The notes: generated by a model from the sequence alone, not told the origin. 64,000 nucleotides of DNA from Macrocystis pyrifera (GCA_031763025.1 JASSKH010000006.1:1461048-1525047); one strand, 5' to 3'. Counted from the first letter of the stretch, positions 1 to 11,602 are shown. Numbers and translations: made by a program.

Positions 1-807
1 CGCCGGTGTCATTGCTGCCCATTGCTGTCGTGGTTGACTGGCGTCGCGCCGCACAGCAGACACAGTATCACATGCCTTTCTCGCCCAAGTTCGAGTCCAA
101 TAGCCGGCTTTGTCGCCGTTTTGGTGGTATTCTTCTTGCCACGGTAGGAGCGCGCCGTTTTACGCCTGGAGGCCGCGCGAGTGCCTCTTCACGGCATCCT
201 CACCCCAGGCTCGAGAGAGCACTTGCCAACCTCGGCGTATCCGTGGCAGGCTTGAGCTGTTATTCTCCTGCGCTGCTTCTTGTCTGTAGGAGTGACTCCG
301 CCCGCCCCTCCCGCCCTGCCCCCTCTCTCTCAGCCTTAGCCGTGCTGGAGACTCTGACCCGCTACGCCCCCCCCCCCACTCTCCTCTCCCCCCCCCCCCC
401 CGTCATAGTGATTTGTCACCGCCACCTAAAACCGTTGCTTTGATTACGAAGTGAGCCACGTGTGGGTTGATGGACACCTTATCGGCAAGAACATGGAATC
501 CGCGCGGTTCAATGAGCGATGAGCACCCCGGTTTCTGCACAAAACCGAAAACGCACAACAGGATCACTACTTGCAAGCACAGGTCAAATAAATTCAGGGA
601 CGGAATCTGAACCTGCATCACAGTCGTCACGCGCATGGAAAGTCCGAACGCCCGCCGGGACGGTTGTGAGACGCTTCACGCTTGGTTTGGCAGTGTGCTC
701 GGTGCAAGCGATGACTCGCCCCGCCCGAAGTATTTTGTGTCGTCTACGATATCAGGTGACACCTGCTCCTCTCCCCTCCCCAAACGCCACGTTTTCTCCG
801 ACTGGCC
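1..807. other. No recognisable gene
   Basis: C-rich sequence with short open frames only. None has a start, domain or composition I can support as coding. Runs of C occur near 367-377 and 388-400. Confidence 0.5.
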
Positions 808-883
808 GGCGTCTCCGATGGCTTGGTAGGTGGTCCGTAAACCTATAAAGGATCATTTCGTGGGTTCGAGTCTCACCGATGCT
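808..883 (+). tRNA. tRNA-like pseudogene or SINE head
   Basis: This 76-nt stretch has the outline of a tRNA. There is an A-box-like stretch (TGGCTTGGTAGGTGG, 819-833) and a B-box (GGTTCGAGTC, 863-872). The T arm is good: GTGGG 860-864 pairs with CTCAC 872-876 around a 7-nt loop. The acceptor arms, GGCGTCT 808-814 and CGATGCT 877-883, pair at six of seven positions, two of them G-T. The anticodon arm does not form a normal 5-bp stem, so it is probably a tRNA pseudogene or tRNA-derived SINE rather than a working tRNA. Similarity to elongator tRNA-Met is an impression only. Confidence 0.45.
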
Positions 884-1225
884 CATAGAGACGTTTTGTT
901 GCATAAAAAATGATTAGCGGAAAGCTTGAGAGCGTGACTTCGCCACATTTCGATGAAAATCGACGAGCAGTGGGAATGCTGAACCCTATGCGCGATAAAA
1001 AGTAAAGGCACATACCGGGGGGGAGAAGGGACGACACCTGTGACCACGGCTTCTCTAGAAGGTCGCTGAGAGTAAAACCTCCTACGAGTTAGGCTGGAAA
1101 GAAAAAGTGATGATTGAAAAAATAAAACAAAAAAAACACCTCCACCCAACTGAGCGACGCCACCTTTTGTCCCCATCCTCAGGTGCTGCTGCTCATCTCG
1201 CGCGAGCATCCGCTGTTGCTGGTGT

Positions 1226-1245
1226 TGCTGCTGCTGCTGCTGCTG
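1226..1245. repeat. (CTG)n microsatellite
   Basis: Imperfect CTG triplets in an 884-1380 stretch that otherwise shows no supportable gene. It creates a Leu-rich frame on the plus strand and a poly-Gln frame on the minus strand, both artefacts of the repeat. Confidence 0.7.
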
Positions 1246-1380
1246 GGACGGCCCTGTTGGAGACCCAATGTACGATTCCAACCATTTTGTAGCCCTGGAG
1301 TGGTGATCACACGGCGGATACGCATGGTATCTCCGCTGCCCCATCGCCTCCTGCTGACACGAACTCCGTCTCCGGACGTG

Positions 1381-1545
1381 AAGAGATCTGAGAGGGGGAC
1401 GTGCTTGAAATGTGCGAACTACGGACACACCGGGGGGGCAGGAAAACGGAATTCGGGACGGAAAATTGCGGGAAGCTTAGCGGGACTCTGGCCAACGCCC
1501 CTGCGTTGGAGCTCCCTTGTGAGCTCCAAGCTAGAACTACAGTAA
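1381..1545 (+). pseudogene. Possible retrotransposon Gag zinc-knuckle remnant
   Basis: A frame through about 1399-1445 encodes C-x2-C-x4-H followed by glycines. This resembles a CCHC zinc knuckle (C-x2-C-x4-H-x4-C) whose last cysteine is replaced. Zinc knuckles of this type bind nucleic acid in retroelement Gag proteins. No other Gag, protease or polymerase sequence is recognisable nearby, so this is a weak call on one motif. Confidence 0.2.
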
Positions 1546-2661
1546 GTACGGTTCCGCAGTACTGGTGCCTCTTGCTGTATCCTGTACTCTAACACTGTTC
1601 GATCACGTTCGATCGGACTCTTCCCTACCCTTTTGAGCGAGCGTGCCACCGCGCTCTGGCCAATTTGTTAGCGCGCTGCTCGATCGACATGCCAATCGCT
1701 TCCAGGCGCACACTCTGCGCCACCCTGCAGACACATCTCGTGAAAACATGGGAGCCTTGCGACTCTACGACAACAGTTGCTCTACGCATGGCTCCCGCGT
1801 GCTCGTCCTCGTGAACCTCGAAAACGTCGTCGAGCAGTTTCACCCCGCACCATACATGCCATTAGCTAGTCTCCACTGACCACAGAACTTGTATCTCTCT
1901 AGGATGAGTAATCGCCACGGACTCTGGGTGTACTGGGCGTCAAAGGGTAGAAACGTCGGCTTGGTTCAAAGGAGACAAACACACTGATTTGTTTCAGTGA
2001 GCACTGGAGAATTATGTACCAGGACGAACATATCCACTACTCTGCATATTTATCCTCTGACGGCTGCCGCTCTGCCGATAGAACAACTTGGCGCACTGCG
2101 AAGATGCGAAACCATCAGCTCGCGCCTAGAAAGCAGTTGCCAGCTTCTACTGTACGTTCTGCTATGATTGCGTGTGGCGGAAGGCGATCGTGCCTTATTC
2201 TCTTCACATATTTTAAATAGGGAGCGATGCCACGGTCGTTGTACCTTTAGGCTCAATCTTTCCCGAAAGACGGGGCGGGGCTCATCTGCTGCGAAACTAC
2301 AGCATCCAATATCATTGCTGCAACAAAGTTCTACACAGCAGTGGGCCCTCTATAGTGCCAGTAAACGCGAGCCACTAATATCGGTACTATTTGTAGCGGC
2401 AAACCGGCACTAATTACTCCGCACACTGCCACACTACTAGTCAATGCCGTCTTTGTCAAGGGATTTCACCGACACTATATAGAGCTACCAGACAGGCACT
2501 ATTCAACCGGCACCATGGAGAGATCCCTAGGTACCGTATTTGTGTGGCATTCTTAGTCGTTGTATGGGTTGTCCATTGGGTTAGCTTATCCAGTGTAACT
2601 TTTTCTCAAAGTTTGTTTTTGGATGACGTACATGGTTCCTACTGTTTTATAGCGTTTTACA
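1546..2661. other. Intergenic, nothing recognised
   Basis: Mixed-composition sequence without a supportable ORF, RNA gene or repeat; the right edge abuts terminal repeat B2 of the first YR element. Confidence 0.4.
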
Positions 2662-2728
2662 GTACTGTTGTAACATAGCGTCGTAGGTTAATTCATATAT
2701 AGTTTGGGATCAATGAGGCCTCCTGCTG
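2662..2728 (-). repeat. YR element 1 terminal repeat B2
   Basis: Right end of the element in ORF orientation; second copy of B. The shared terminus reads TTACAACAGTA on the minus strand. A 180-bp stretch with a possible hairpin (CCTCCTGCTG...CAGCCGGAGG) separates it from A2. Confidence 0.7.
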
Positions 2729-2898
2729 CAAGCAGCCGGAGGCTCTCACCCGGGGTTACTACCCCCGCGTTGATTCTCTGGAAATAAATGCGGCACGTCG
2801 TGGCAGAGAGTAGGTACCTCGATAAAATACACACTAAAACAACTGATGTCATTGTCGACTGTACACCTCGCTACCAACGACGGGCGGGCGGGATGGTC

Positions 2899-3051
2899 TG
2901 TTTCCCCTAGCCTCTTTCTACTTTGTCGTGCTGTTGTCGAGCTGTGGTGTCGACCACGGAGTGGGATTTAACCACTGCCTCCCAGTACAACGAGAGGCTT
3001 TTTCCGGAGAGGGGTTCGCCCTGCTGGCGTCTCCTCTCTTCTGCCTTCAAG
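2899..3051 (-). repeat. YR element 1 internal repeat A2
   Basis: Second copy of A, directly following B1 on the minus strand. The shared block includes GTCGTGCTGTTGTCGAGCTG and GTGTCGACCACGGAGTGGG, also present in 4752-4893. Confidence 0.75.
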
Positions 3052-3117
3052 ATTACTGTTGTAACATGGCGTCGTAGGTTAATTCGTATATAGTTTGGGA
3101 TCAATGAGGCCTCTCTG
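3052..3117 (-). repeat. YR element 1 internal repeat B1
   Basis: Matches 2662-2728 with a few substitutions; the shared core includes GTAACAT, GTCGTAGGTTAATTC and TATATAGTTTGGGATCAATG. It touches A2 with no spacer. In DIRS-like elements the B1A2 junction corresponds to the joined ends of a circular intermediate. Confidence 0.75.
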
Positions 3118-3239
3118 CTGCGGCATGTGATCACATCCATACTTTGTTTCCCTCTCTTTATCTCAGTGCCGCCGCTCGATCATCTCTTTCCGTTTCCATG
3201 CGGGTTCCTTTCCTTTATCATCATTCCCAAACTTCTAGC

Positions 3240-4600
3240 CTAGTCTTTCCCTGGGTTCTGCGACCGCCGGCTGTCCCTTGGGAACGCCGCGTATGATTTT
3301 CCGAACCCTTCCGACAGTGGTACAGCATCTTCCTGGATGGAAGTTGTGTCTCGCGAACGTTTCGCTCCGCTCGACGCCGACGCGGATGCTGTCATCCCTG
3401 CGTATCTGCTGGCTACGGCCGCGGAATTCCATCCAACGTATTCCATGAGGGCGTACATGGCCGTCCCATTCATGTGGTGACTCGCCACCCCTCCTACCCG
3501 AAACGAGTACCGCTCGTGCTCCATACCCGCTGCTCCCAAGTGAACCTGGAGGTTCCAGGTCATCTGCGCCGGCGTCAGCGCCAGCTTCCCCATGTCTCCG
3601 CTCTCGACGACGCTCGGGAAAAGGAACCCTGAGTCCTCCGCGAGTGCCCACTGCATGGACTCCGCCGCCTGCCGGTACTCGATCATGGCCACCACTGCAC
3701 AGATTTCACGGCATTCCACGTTCCTTCGTACCACTACCGCTTGGGACGACCCCCTCGGCGTTTTACAGAACGAAAAATCGGAAATGAACCCCTCGCCTCT
3801 AGGCATCTGCAACACCTGGGACGCCAGTGCTACTGACAATTCGAAACCACGCTACATCGTGTGGGAAGCGACGCATAAAAACGCCACGTACCGTACCATC
3901 GCGAAAAGTTCTGCCGCCGTTGGCAGGGCAAGCACGCGACGGCGCATGTCGCCGACCAGCTATTGCAACTGACTCGCCACCAACGGGGGTGCTTGCTTCA
4001 CCGACACCCCCCCCGCCGCTGTTCTTCTTGTGCGGTAGCCAAATATCCCCGTACTAGCGGGCTCGCTATGGGGTTTCCTCGTTGCTCGACGGGGTCCCAG
4101 TCGTTGCTTGCCCAGCTGCTCTATCATGGCCCATTTCAGCTTCGAGAATTTCCCTTTATCTAAGGAGACTGCAGCGTACCGCTTCCTACACCTTCCATCG
4201 CTCATGCACTGTGAGCTGTCGTCCGACCCCACCCCCAGGCATGTCCCGTCGTGCACCCACTCAGTGCCATTTCCGTGTGAATCGAACCAACATAGCCACT
4301 CGAAGACGTCTACGTCGGTTGCGGTCTGCCACCCCCTCCCGTTATTCGTCCCCCTCCCGTTATTCGTCCTCGTGCGCAGGAACGCATCGAATTCGTTGGC
4401 TACTCGACATTTCCGCTGCTGGCCGGCCTTCCCTGCCAACGCTGCCAGCACTTCCCTTATTCGACTCTCGAGTTTTTCATCTACGATTTCGACTGGCGCC
4501 TCATCGGTTCGAGGTACCGGGGGACTCGGTAGGCGGGGTGTTTGCATGACTGACAGTACGTGTACGCTCCTAAATTAATTCCCTGGCACTTCGGGCAGAG
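3240..4600 (-). pseudogene. Crypton-like tyrosine recombinase pseudogene
   Basis: Remains of a tyrosine recombinase, which would cut and rejoin the element's DNA ends. An N-terminal zinc ribbon (CPKC at 4597-4586, CQSC at 4555-4544) lies in one frame. Near 4530 the reading shifts to the frame of the main body (4547-3960). That body continues in phase to 3240 through two nonsense codons, TAG at 3962-3960 and TAG at 3854-3852. The C-terminal catalytic block is recognisable: an FRVGG stretch followed by MEYVGW and a SRYAG tyrosine motif. The residue expected as catalytic His before FRVGG is absent, apparently through a short in-frame deletion, and the second stop falls where the box-I Arg is expected. 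The protein is therefore inactive. Family assignment rests on motif recognition; expected residues come from general knowledge of YR enzymes. Confidence 0.7.
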
Positions 4601-4751
4601 CAGTTCGCCCCGTCGTAGTGGAACACCCGCGTCAGGTCCAGAATGCGTGGTTGCCCACGCAGACCCGCCTTAGTGCACGGAAGCTCCCCGCGCACCCAGC
4701 CGGGTTCCAGCGGGGAGGCTCCCGAAGCCATCGCTGCCTCTGACATAACTC

Positions 4752-4893
4752 TGTTTTCCCTAGCCTCTTTCCACTATGTCGTGCTGTTGTCGAGCTGCGG
4801 TGTCGACCACGGAGTGGGCTTTGACCACTGCCTCCCAGTACAACAAGAAGCTTTTTCCGAAGAGGAGTTTGCCCCCTATCTTCTTCCTTCGAG
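4752..4893 (-). repeat. YR element 1 terminal repeat A1
   Basis: Left end of the element in ORF orientation. It matches 2899-3051 over its whole length apart from one gap of about 10 bp and scattered substitutions. The match stops at CTTCGAG/CTTCAAG, exactly where B1 begins in the internal copy. Confidence 0.75.
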
Positions 4894-6639
4894 ACCACTC
4901 GCGTAGATCTGTCCGTCCCGGCGAATTCCTCTAGTCGAGATGTGTTCGAGCTGCAAATAGAATATTTCCGAGCACAACGACCAGCAGGCACACCAACCAA
5001 CTAGGCCCCTGGGATAGGGTTGGGATTAGGGCCAACACTCCTAGTCGGGGTGGTGGCCACCCCTTAGCCGAAGCCGAAAATAATCGGAAAACATCCCTGA
5101 TAGATTCGTAACGAAACCCTCCCACATTCAAAACAACATAATTTTATTCGGGCGCGTCTGACGAACTTCGCCCGAACGGGAAGATTTACGCCGGCTGGTG
5201 CTGTACCGGTATCATACGCAGAACCCCAAGATAAAAGTCAGACGTCCCGAATACTTTGCCTCGCCGAAACGCCGAATGCAGTTCTAAACTGATATGGACA
5301 AATGTTGTATCCCAGTGAGGAGACGGAAAAGTGTAGGCGCGTTGCATACGTTTGGCCAGAAAAAGGCAAATGCTCCCCGCCGAGAGAAGATTACACATAC
5401 ACACCATTCTGCTGCTTGCTGCTGTTGAGGGCCCTGGCTTGTACTTTCCATCGGCGATTCAACAACGAATTCAACACCAACCCAGGTCACATCTGACGAA
5501 CTAAACTCCTACGTACGTGTACCGCCAAAGGATCGGACAAGGAAGGGCACGTCTCGCCCTACACGCAAGCTTTACACCATACATCTCTCGCTCTGTACGA
5601 AACAATGCCGTTTTCATAACGCCCGAAAGCACACAAGGAAGAGGTACATCATCCCTCGCAGCCTGAGGCCTGCCAGGCGAACACTGCTACGTACTATTAC
5701 TACTGCTGATGTATACCTGCGTTCCTGGAACACGTAAGTGCCTCGGTTGAATAAACTGGTGTTATTTTCAGTCTCACCCCGAGTTAGTTCATCGATTTTT
5801 GGTTGGTCCACGCCCGTGTTTGAGCCCGAGGTCGGCGTCCTGTCGAGCGCTGCGAGGCTTGACTCAGCCCCAAAGAGCGATGCCTTCTTGTGGCTCACGT
5901 CGCCGTATCAACACGTATAGAGGATGAGAGGGTGTGCGTTCGTTGTGGAGTCGAGTCAATATCAGCAGATCATCTCTGATTCGTGTAATATTTATGCACG
6001 GACTGCCTGGGCCCCCACCTTGATGCAGTGCTCGCGGAAGCAGGTCGACACCGCTGCGGGAAGCCGGAAGGTACCGCCTGCGTAGACATGACGCCTGCTC
6101 GCTTAGCCAGGTGGACCCGGAAAGTTTGCTTGCATTGGGGGAGGGGTAGCTCAAGGTGAACCACTCTCTCAGAGGATTCGTTTTCATTTTCGACACTGTA
6201 GTGGAGGCGTGTTTATGGCGGGCTCTTTTTTCGACGTCAAAGTGATAAGGGAACGGGTGACACGGGCGGCACGCTGGGTATGCACGCCGAATGGCGAACT
6301 AAGAGGTGGACCTGGAGGCTCGAGCATACGCCGATGGGTACATGGGACCGACGGTAGGTAAAGAAACAGGGATAGCCGTATTTCCCCTGCACGATTCAAA
6401 CCCGTCATATATATATATATATATATCTCCCGGAGACTTAAAACGGCAGCTGCTACTCGCAGTACATACAGTAGACTACGCGGGGACGCCTATTTGGTGG
6501 GCTGATATATGCTTCGGATGGACATGGGATTCCCGCGAGTGTCTTTTTGGTGGGATCGTTTGGTTTGAATAGTGCAGGTAAGTACAGGCCCGGTTGGTGT
6601 AAATGGAAAACACCATAGGGTATATTTATTTGCCTACAG
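4894..6639. other. Intergenic; short (TA)n run
   Basis: No supportable gene or repeat apart from an AT dinucleotide run at about 6416-6427. Open frames here are short and mutually overlapping, without recognisable domains. Confidence 0.4.
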
Positions 6640-7960
6640 TAAATGTCACGGTGCTACGTGAAGTTGTTGAGTCCGCCAATGGTAATGTTTTGCGGGTACC
6701 GAATGCGTGAATGCGTCTTTTTCACGGCAGTGTCATGGCAGAGTCATGGCAGTGCAATGAAAGTTGTTCACGGACGCGCATGCTACTGCCTTGAGACTGC
6801 CGTGGGGTTGCCACGGAAATATGCCCTGGCGCTGTGCCATAAGTTGCTATGAAAACCATCATGGGACCATCATCACACCAATATGACACTGCCCGGTAGT
6901 ACCATGGGCCTGCTTTGGGGTTACGTTTTGTGACTGCCTTAGAATATCAGCCTTCGCCGTATTTTAATGGTGCTTTCGTGGCGCCGCAAGGCACCTCATG
7001 AAATCTCCTGGACCGTTGTTGTAGTATATATATAGCTCATGGCAGTTTGCTACAGTCAGTAGCACTCCAATGCACCTCGTGGCAATTTCATGCATGTAAC
7101 TTTCGTGAATGCCCATGGAAGCTTGCGTGGGGCTGCCAAGGCACTTTAAAATGAGCTTTCGTGGCCCCTCACACACCGCCATGGCAGTTTCATGGCGTTA
7201 TAAGCTCGTGTAATGGACGGCAATGACGCTTTCATGTAGGCAGTTTTCATGGTAGCTGTGGTGAAAGCGGCCGTCAAGGCTGCCATGGGACTACCTTGGA
7301 GCTGCCATGAATCCAACTGTTGTGGTCATGGCATCGGACTGCCACAAGGTTCTATCGCGCGCAACGAAAATGACACGAGGTGATTCAGTATCAGGTACCA
7401 CGAGGTTCCATGAGGTTCCATGAGGTGCCATAAGGTGCCATGACGTGCCACGAGGTGCCGTGAGACTGAATATATGAAGCTCCAGCAACTCCATGAAGGG
7501 CCATGAAGTGCGTAAAGTCCCATGGCAGCTAAAGGCATTGCGATCAACAGTCTTACGGTGGTGCCGTGGCACCCTCATGGCAGTCCCACGATAGTCCCAT
7601 TGCACTATCATGGCGATCCCATGGCAGTTCCGAAGCAGCCCAGGCCCATGGCATTACCGTCATGACTGTCCCAGGTCAGTCCCGTGTCATTCCAGTACCA
7701 GTCCCACGACAATCCTATGCCAACCCCATGGTAATCCTATGACAGTCTCATAGCACTCAAATGAAAGTGCTGAGGTGACATTCATGGTAACCCACAGCAC
7801 ATCCATGGCACTACGATTGGTACTGCGATGACGGCGACACGGAAATTCCGTCGACGTTTTTCATCTCATGGCAGTCCCATTGAAGCCCATGAACGAACAG
7901 TCATGAAGGTTTATAGGGCTGCCATGGAAAAGAAGGATAGTGTGCATCAAAGCATCAGTC
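6640..7960. repeat. CATGGCAGT-word tract
   Basis: Over about 1.3 kb the words CATGGCAGT, CCATGGCA and relatives (TGCCATG, CATGGGA, GGTGCCATGA) recur every 10-40 bases in both orientations, without a fixed period. The sub-block at 7395-7460 is a regular run of 10- to 11-bp GAGGT(G/T)CCAT units. The core CCATGG is a palindrome, so each unit can pair with any other. The tract encodes nothing recognisable. Similar tracts occur at 48630-49265 and, with a GGAAGT arm, at 57120-57560 and 58430-58760. Confidence 0.75.
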
Positions 7961-9829
7961 GAGGAATTGCTAGGCCGCCATCCAGTCGTTCTGTCCGTCG
8001 GTCACCACGCTCCTTCTCATGACTCGGACTATTTTCCGTCCCGAAGCTGTTGCCGCAACAAAAACGTTCCATCAATGTGTGGGACAAGCAGGGGCCGTTC
8101 CTCCGTCCTCGTCTGGTCTGCCATGATTCTAATACCCCTGAGATCGGCCCTCTCTCGTCGTATGACCTTCCTCGATAGTTCCGAAGCCCGTGTGCTTCTT
8201 CCCAGGATGAACTGCCTGGGCAATCTCGTTACTCCCTCGGTCCGCAGGATTCGCGTAGTTGTTGATGGGGCCGAGGCTGCCGCCGAAACGCCTTTTTCCT
8301 TCGCTGTATAGTGGTGCTGCGGGGGACCGGTGCGTAAGGGCAGTGATTTGGGGAAACCAAAATTCGTCGTGGTAAACGTTGTCCGATACTCCCCCTTCGA
8401 CAACCTCATGCCAACCAGGCGCAACACACACTTTCGTTTCGGCCCTGTCTCTGCGTTCGCCAGGAAACCCCGCGGTGGCAACGCCCTTTCCCGCATTGAA
8501 GGCGCGCGTTGAGGTTCAAGACGAAGCCTCTCAATATGTCTGCTTGATTTTCGGGAATTGCGCAGCATCGCTGGGCGAGATGGCATTTAGCTCTTCTGTG
8601 TAACCTTACCCCCCCCCCCCCCCCCCCCCCGACCGCAGTGTCGTCTCGAGCATAAGCGTTCTTTCGAGTGTTGTTGACCGAAGATGCTTCCGGTCACATC
8701 CCCTGGTAAGGTCTGACTTGCGCAATTAAGTTGCTGGTACTGTTGCGGTTGTGGGTGTGTTGCAGCAGCGTGGGTTCTCGGGCCAATCCCGAGACTGGCT
8801 CTTCCCTGCTGTCTTGGATTCGTAAAGAAAGTGCCTCGGTCCAAATCCGTTGGGTAGCCTTTTCAGTTGCCGGGAGCTCATCCATGAGTGCCGGCCTCCG
8901 GGTAGCTTCCAGCGGCCAACTATCGTTTCTGGCGCGTTTCAAAACACCCCGCGGCAGGTCCGAGCAAACAATATGCTTTTTGGAGGTTTAGACGGAATAA
9001 GCGAGTAAAGGAGCGGGGTATGGAATTTGTAAGACTGCCGCCAACGTTGGTCGTGCCGATATCGAACAGCGGTGATGCAAGAGGCGACTTGACCATTGGT
9101 CCACCGACCCTACCCTGCGTGCAAGGGGTGCTTGGAACGTCGAGGGAGTGACTCCGTATTGGTTCAATCTACGAGTCGTAGGGGGTGCAGTGGAAGGAGC
9201 ACGAACCATTGGCTGGTCGATTTTTACTGTTTGAGGAACGTACAATGTCCACGACTGCCGCTCTTCTCATTGTCGTCCAAGGTCAGCACCCTCCGGGGTG
9301 CGGAATTCCGGAGGATCGGATATATCGCTGGAATGCGTGCTTGACACAGACGAACATGTACGACGGCCTTGAGGTGAGTTGCAGCGACGGGTGGCGAGGA
9401 AGAACGGGCGGTAAGTTAGATGTACAGGTTGCCCTGTTTTCGGGCCGCAGCCGGGACGTCACTCGCGAATGGTGGTGGAGTGACCCGAGTGGTTAGGGGA
9501 CGTGTATAGTTTACGTTCAGGATCCGTACTACCGGGTGTGATGCCCGGACAAGGACTGGGAGGAGGCTACTGAAGTGCCCAGGCGTAGGGTGGAATTGAG
9601 AGCCGCGTGCGGGGAAAAGGCGCACGTGACGGCAGGGATGCCAGCTTTCGAAACCTATCGGTCGGACAAGGGGAAGACTTGCGCAGGGCGGCGATCAGGG
9701 ACGCGGGGGTCGTATCATGGAAAGCAAGCGCCGTTTTAAAAAAATGCGGGGCGAGGCGAAACAAATGCACGCAGTCACAAGCGCGCACTGAATACAGTAG
9801 CACACGGAGGATCACGCAGCTTCCGTAGA
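7961..9829. other. Unassigned, possibly 5' part of copia relic
   Basis: Several 80-185-codon frames on both strands, none with a recognisable domain. A C-run lies at about 8610-8631. Some of this may be decayed Gag sequence of the copia element downstream, but I see no motif to prove it and no LTR. Confidence 0.3.
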
Positions 9830-10030
9830 AACAACGGTCGGGGTCCCGGAAGAGGACGTCGTGGAAATGGTAGCGCCAATAGCTCCGCGAGGGGTTCCAA
9901 TAAGGACGGCGTTTATACGTCTACGAAGTTGGACGGGAATTCATATGGTAACACCAACACCAGTGGAACAGGTGGAGGACGTGGAAGACGCCGTGGCAAC
10001 GAAGCTCGATGAGGACGAGGACGTGGCGAA

Positions 10031-10693
10031 ATGACGGGAAGAACCGCCACGGCCGTTGCAACTACCTGCCGCACGTCCACGAAGCACGGCTGGCACGACG
10101 GCTCCCTTCGCTTCTCGCACCAAGAGACCAATGAAATCCAACATGCTAATGCTACACGCGTTAGCCCCACAGAGGCTTTTACTTCGCAAGCTTGGTGCAC
10201 GAGTACCGAGAACGCCGACCTAGACAACGTTAAGGTTGTTGTTGGTGATGGCGCGGACTTCCCTAGTACTGACGAAATGCATAAACATATCGCATTCCCG
10301 GCAATGATGGGAATAGAGCACGCCCCCGGCGACACAACAGTGTTTATCGCTACGGCAGCATCGAGCCATACGGTGAGCGTCGAATCCCGTCTCGGTCAAC
10401 ATGTGGTGGATACAATCGCCTGCAGTGTGCTCATCAAAGGGTCATGCAGACTTTCGAGCGCAACGCCCAAAGGAACGCTGGTGTCTCGCCTACGAAATGA
10501 ACGAGGCGAGATGATACCGATCAGCCTGGAAATGCTGATTGTTCCCAATCTAGAGGCGAGTAAAAAATCGGTAGGAGCGCTCCACGAAAATGGAGTGAGC
10601 TCGAACTATTGTCGGTCCCTCCTCTTCTACGCAAAGGCACACACGCCTTTCCGATTTCATCGGAAGTTCCACGGATGCATGTCCTCCATATAG
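10031..10693 (+). pseudogene. Copia Gag C-terminus/protease remnant
   Basis: The frame contains a degenerate copia protease. The segment TVFIATAASSHT, near 10338, aligns with the usual W-x-x-D-S-G-A-S-x-H active-site region, but the catalytic Asp and the following Gly are both replaced by Ala. Downstream residues up to about 10600 look like the rest of the protease. Near 10610 the coding frame shifts into that of the next domain. The protease is inactive as it stands. Confidence 0.6.
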
Positions 10694-11602
10694 TCCAGGA
10701 CGAGCAAGAGATGAAACAAGCCGTACTCCGCACTACGGTGGGCGCTGACGCGTGGCACCGAAGGATGGGTCGCTGTCACCCGCGCGCATTGAAACAGCTA
10801 GCTAGGAAACCGACAACAGGGACGATTTTTAATCGCAACATCGGAGTACGTGAATGCGAAGTCTGCGCAGTTTCCAAAAGCAGGAAAAGTGCGCACCCCT
10901 CGTCCGCTTGACCACGTTCCAGTAAACGGCTTGCGCTCGTCCACGTTGACTTTTGGGGGAAGCATCCCGTTGAGTCGTACGGAGGTTGCCAACCCGCCAT
11001 GTTCACGGGCGACATGTCGCGTATGAGGTGGGTGGTTATTGTTCAGAAGAAATACGAAGCATCTGATACCCTAAGCCAGGTAATCCGAGATGTCGCTGAT
11101 CCTGACGGTACCTGCATTGGCAAGATTAGTTGCGATTGGGGAGGCGAATTCAAGGGAAGGTTTCAAGCGCTGGTGGGGTCATTTTGGTGTCCCAATTTAA
11201 TCTTTAAGGACTGTAGTCCCGGTTTTGAGACAAATTACTTGGGATTTGAATGATTTGTCCCCAAAACGGGGCTGCGGTTCTGAAAGGGTCAACACCAACC
11301 CACCGTATATCAGCCAAGAAAACTCTATCGCCGAGCGTGGTTATATCACCATTATTGGTACTACGCGCAACCTACTTCTAACAGTTTCCCACCTTCCTGA
11401 GAAACTGTGAGCTGAAGATATCAGAGCTGCGATGTTCATCAGGAATCGCACGCCGACGGATGTCCCGGGAGCCAAGACTCCTCTCGAAGTATGGGAGCGT
11501 AAACCACTCGGCATTATGAAGCACATACGCGGGTGGGGGTCACTGGCGTTTAAAGGGACACGCTGGCACCAAAGCATTCCCTGGTTCCCGGGTTTCCGGT
11601 GA
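10609..11602 (+). pseudogene. Copia GAG-pre-integrase and integrase remnant
   Basis: GAG-pre-integrase is clear at about 10745-10908: WHRRMGRCHP, then C-x2-C in ECEVC. A TGA at 10909-10911 interrupts the frame. The same frame continues into the integrase core, with HVDFWG (first catalytic Asp, about 10937-10954), DDMSRM-like sequence at about 11008, and SCDWGGEFKGRF (second Asp, about 11128). A palindromic MITE at 11201-11289 breaks the frame. After it QENSIAERG supplies the catalytic Glu (about 11318-11344). A TGA at 11408-11410 replaces the expected Trp in EKLWAEDIR, followed by the usual FIRNRTPT and KTPLEVWE motifs to about 11500. Confidence 0.8.
11201..11289. mobile_element. Palindromic MITE, copy a (inside copia integrase)
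   Basis: Nearly the whole copy is one inverted repeat. The arm CTTTAAGGACTGTAGTCCCG is mirrored by CGGGGCTGCGGTTCTGAAAG, with TTTGTCCCCAAAACGGGG in the right arm. It lies between the second Asp and the Glu of the copia integrase, so it inserted after the copia copy did. Confidence 0.75.

Larger units (their letters stand above)
2662..4893 (-). mobile_element. YR element 1, split direct repeats, no reverse transcriptase
   Basis: A 2.2-kb degraded element read on the minus strand. In that direction the order is repeat A1 (4893-4752), a YR pseudogene (about 4600-3240), repeat B1 (3117-3052) directly abutting repeat A2 (3051-2899), then repeat B2 (2728-2662). A1-ORF-B1A2-B2 is the split-direct-repeat layout known from Ngaro/DIRS retrotransposons. 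Those carry reverse transcriptase/RNase H, and there is no room or sequence for it here. The YR itself looks more Crypton-like. It could be a deletion derivative moved in trans, or a YR-only element with DIRS-style ends. Repeat pairs are about 85-90% alike by eye, so this is an old copy. Confidence 0.7.
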
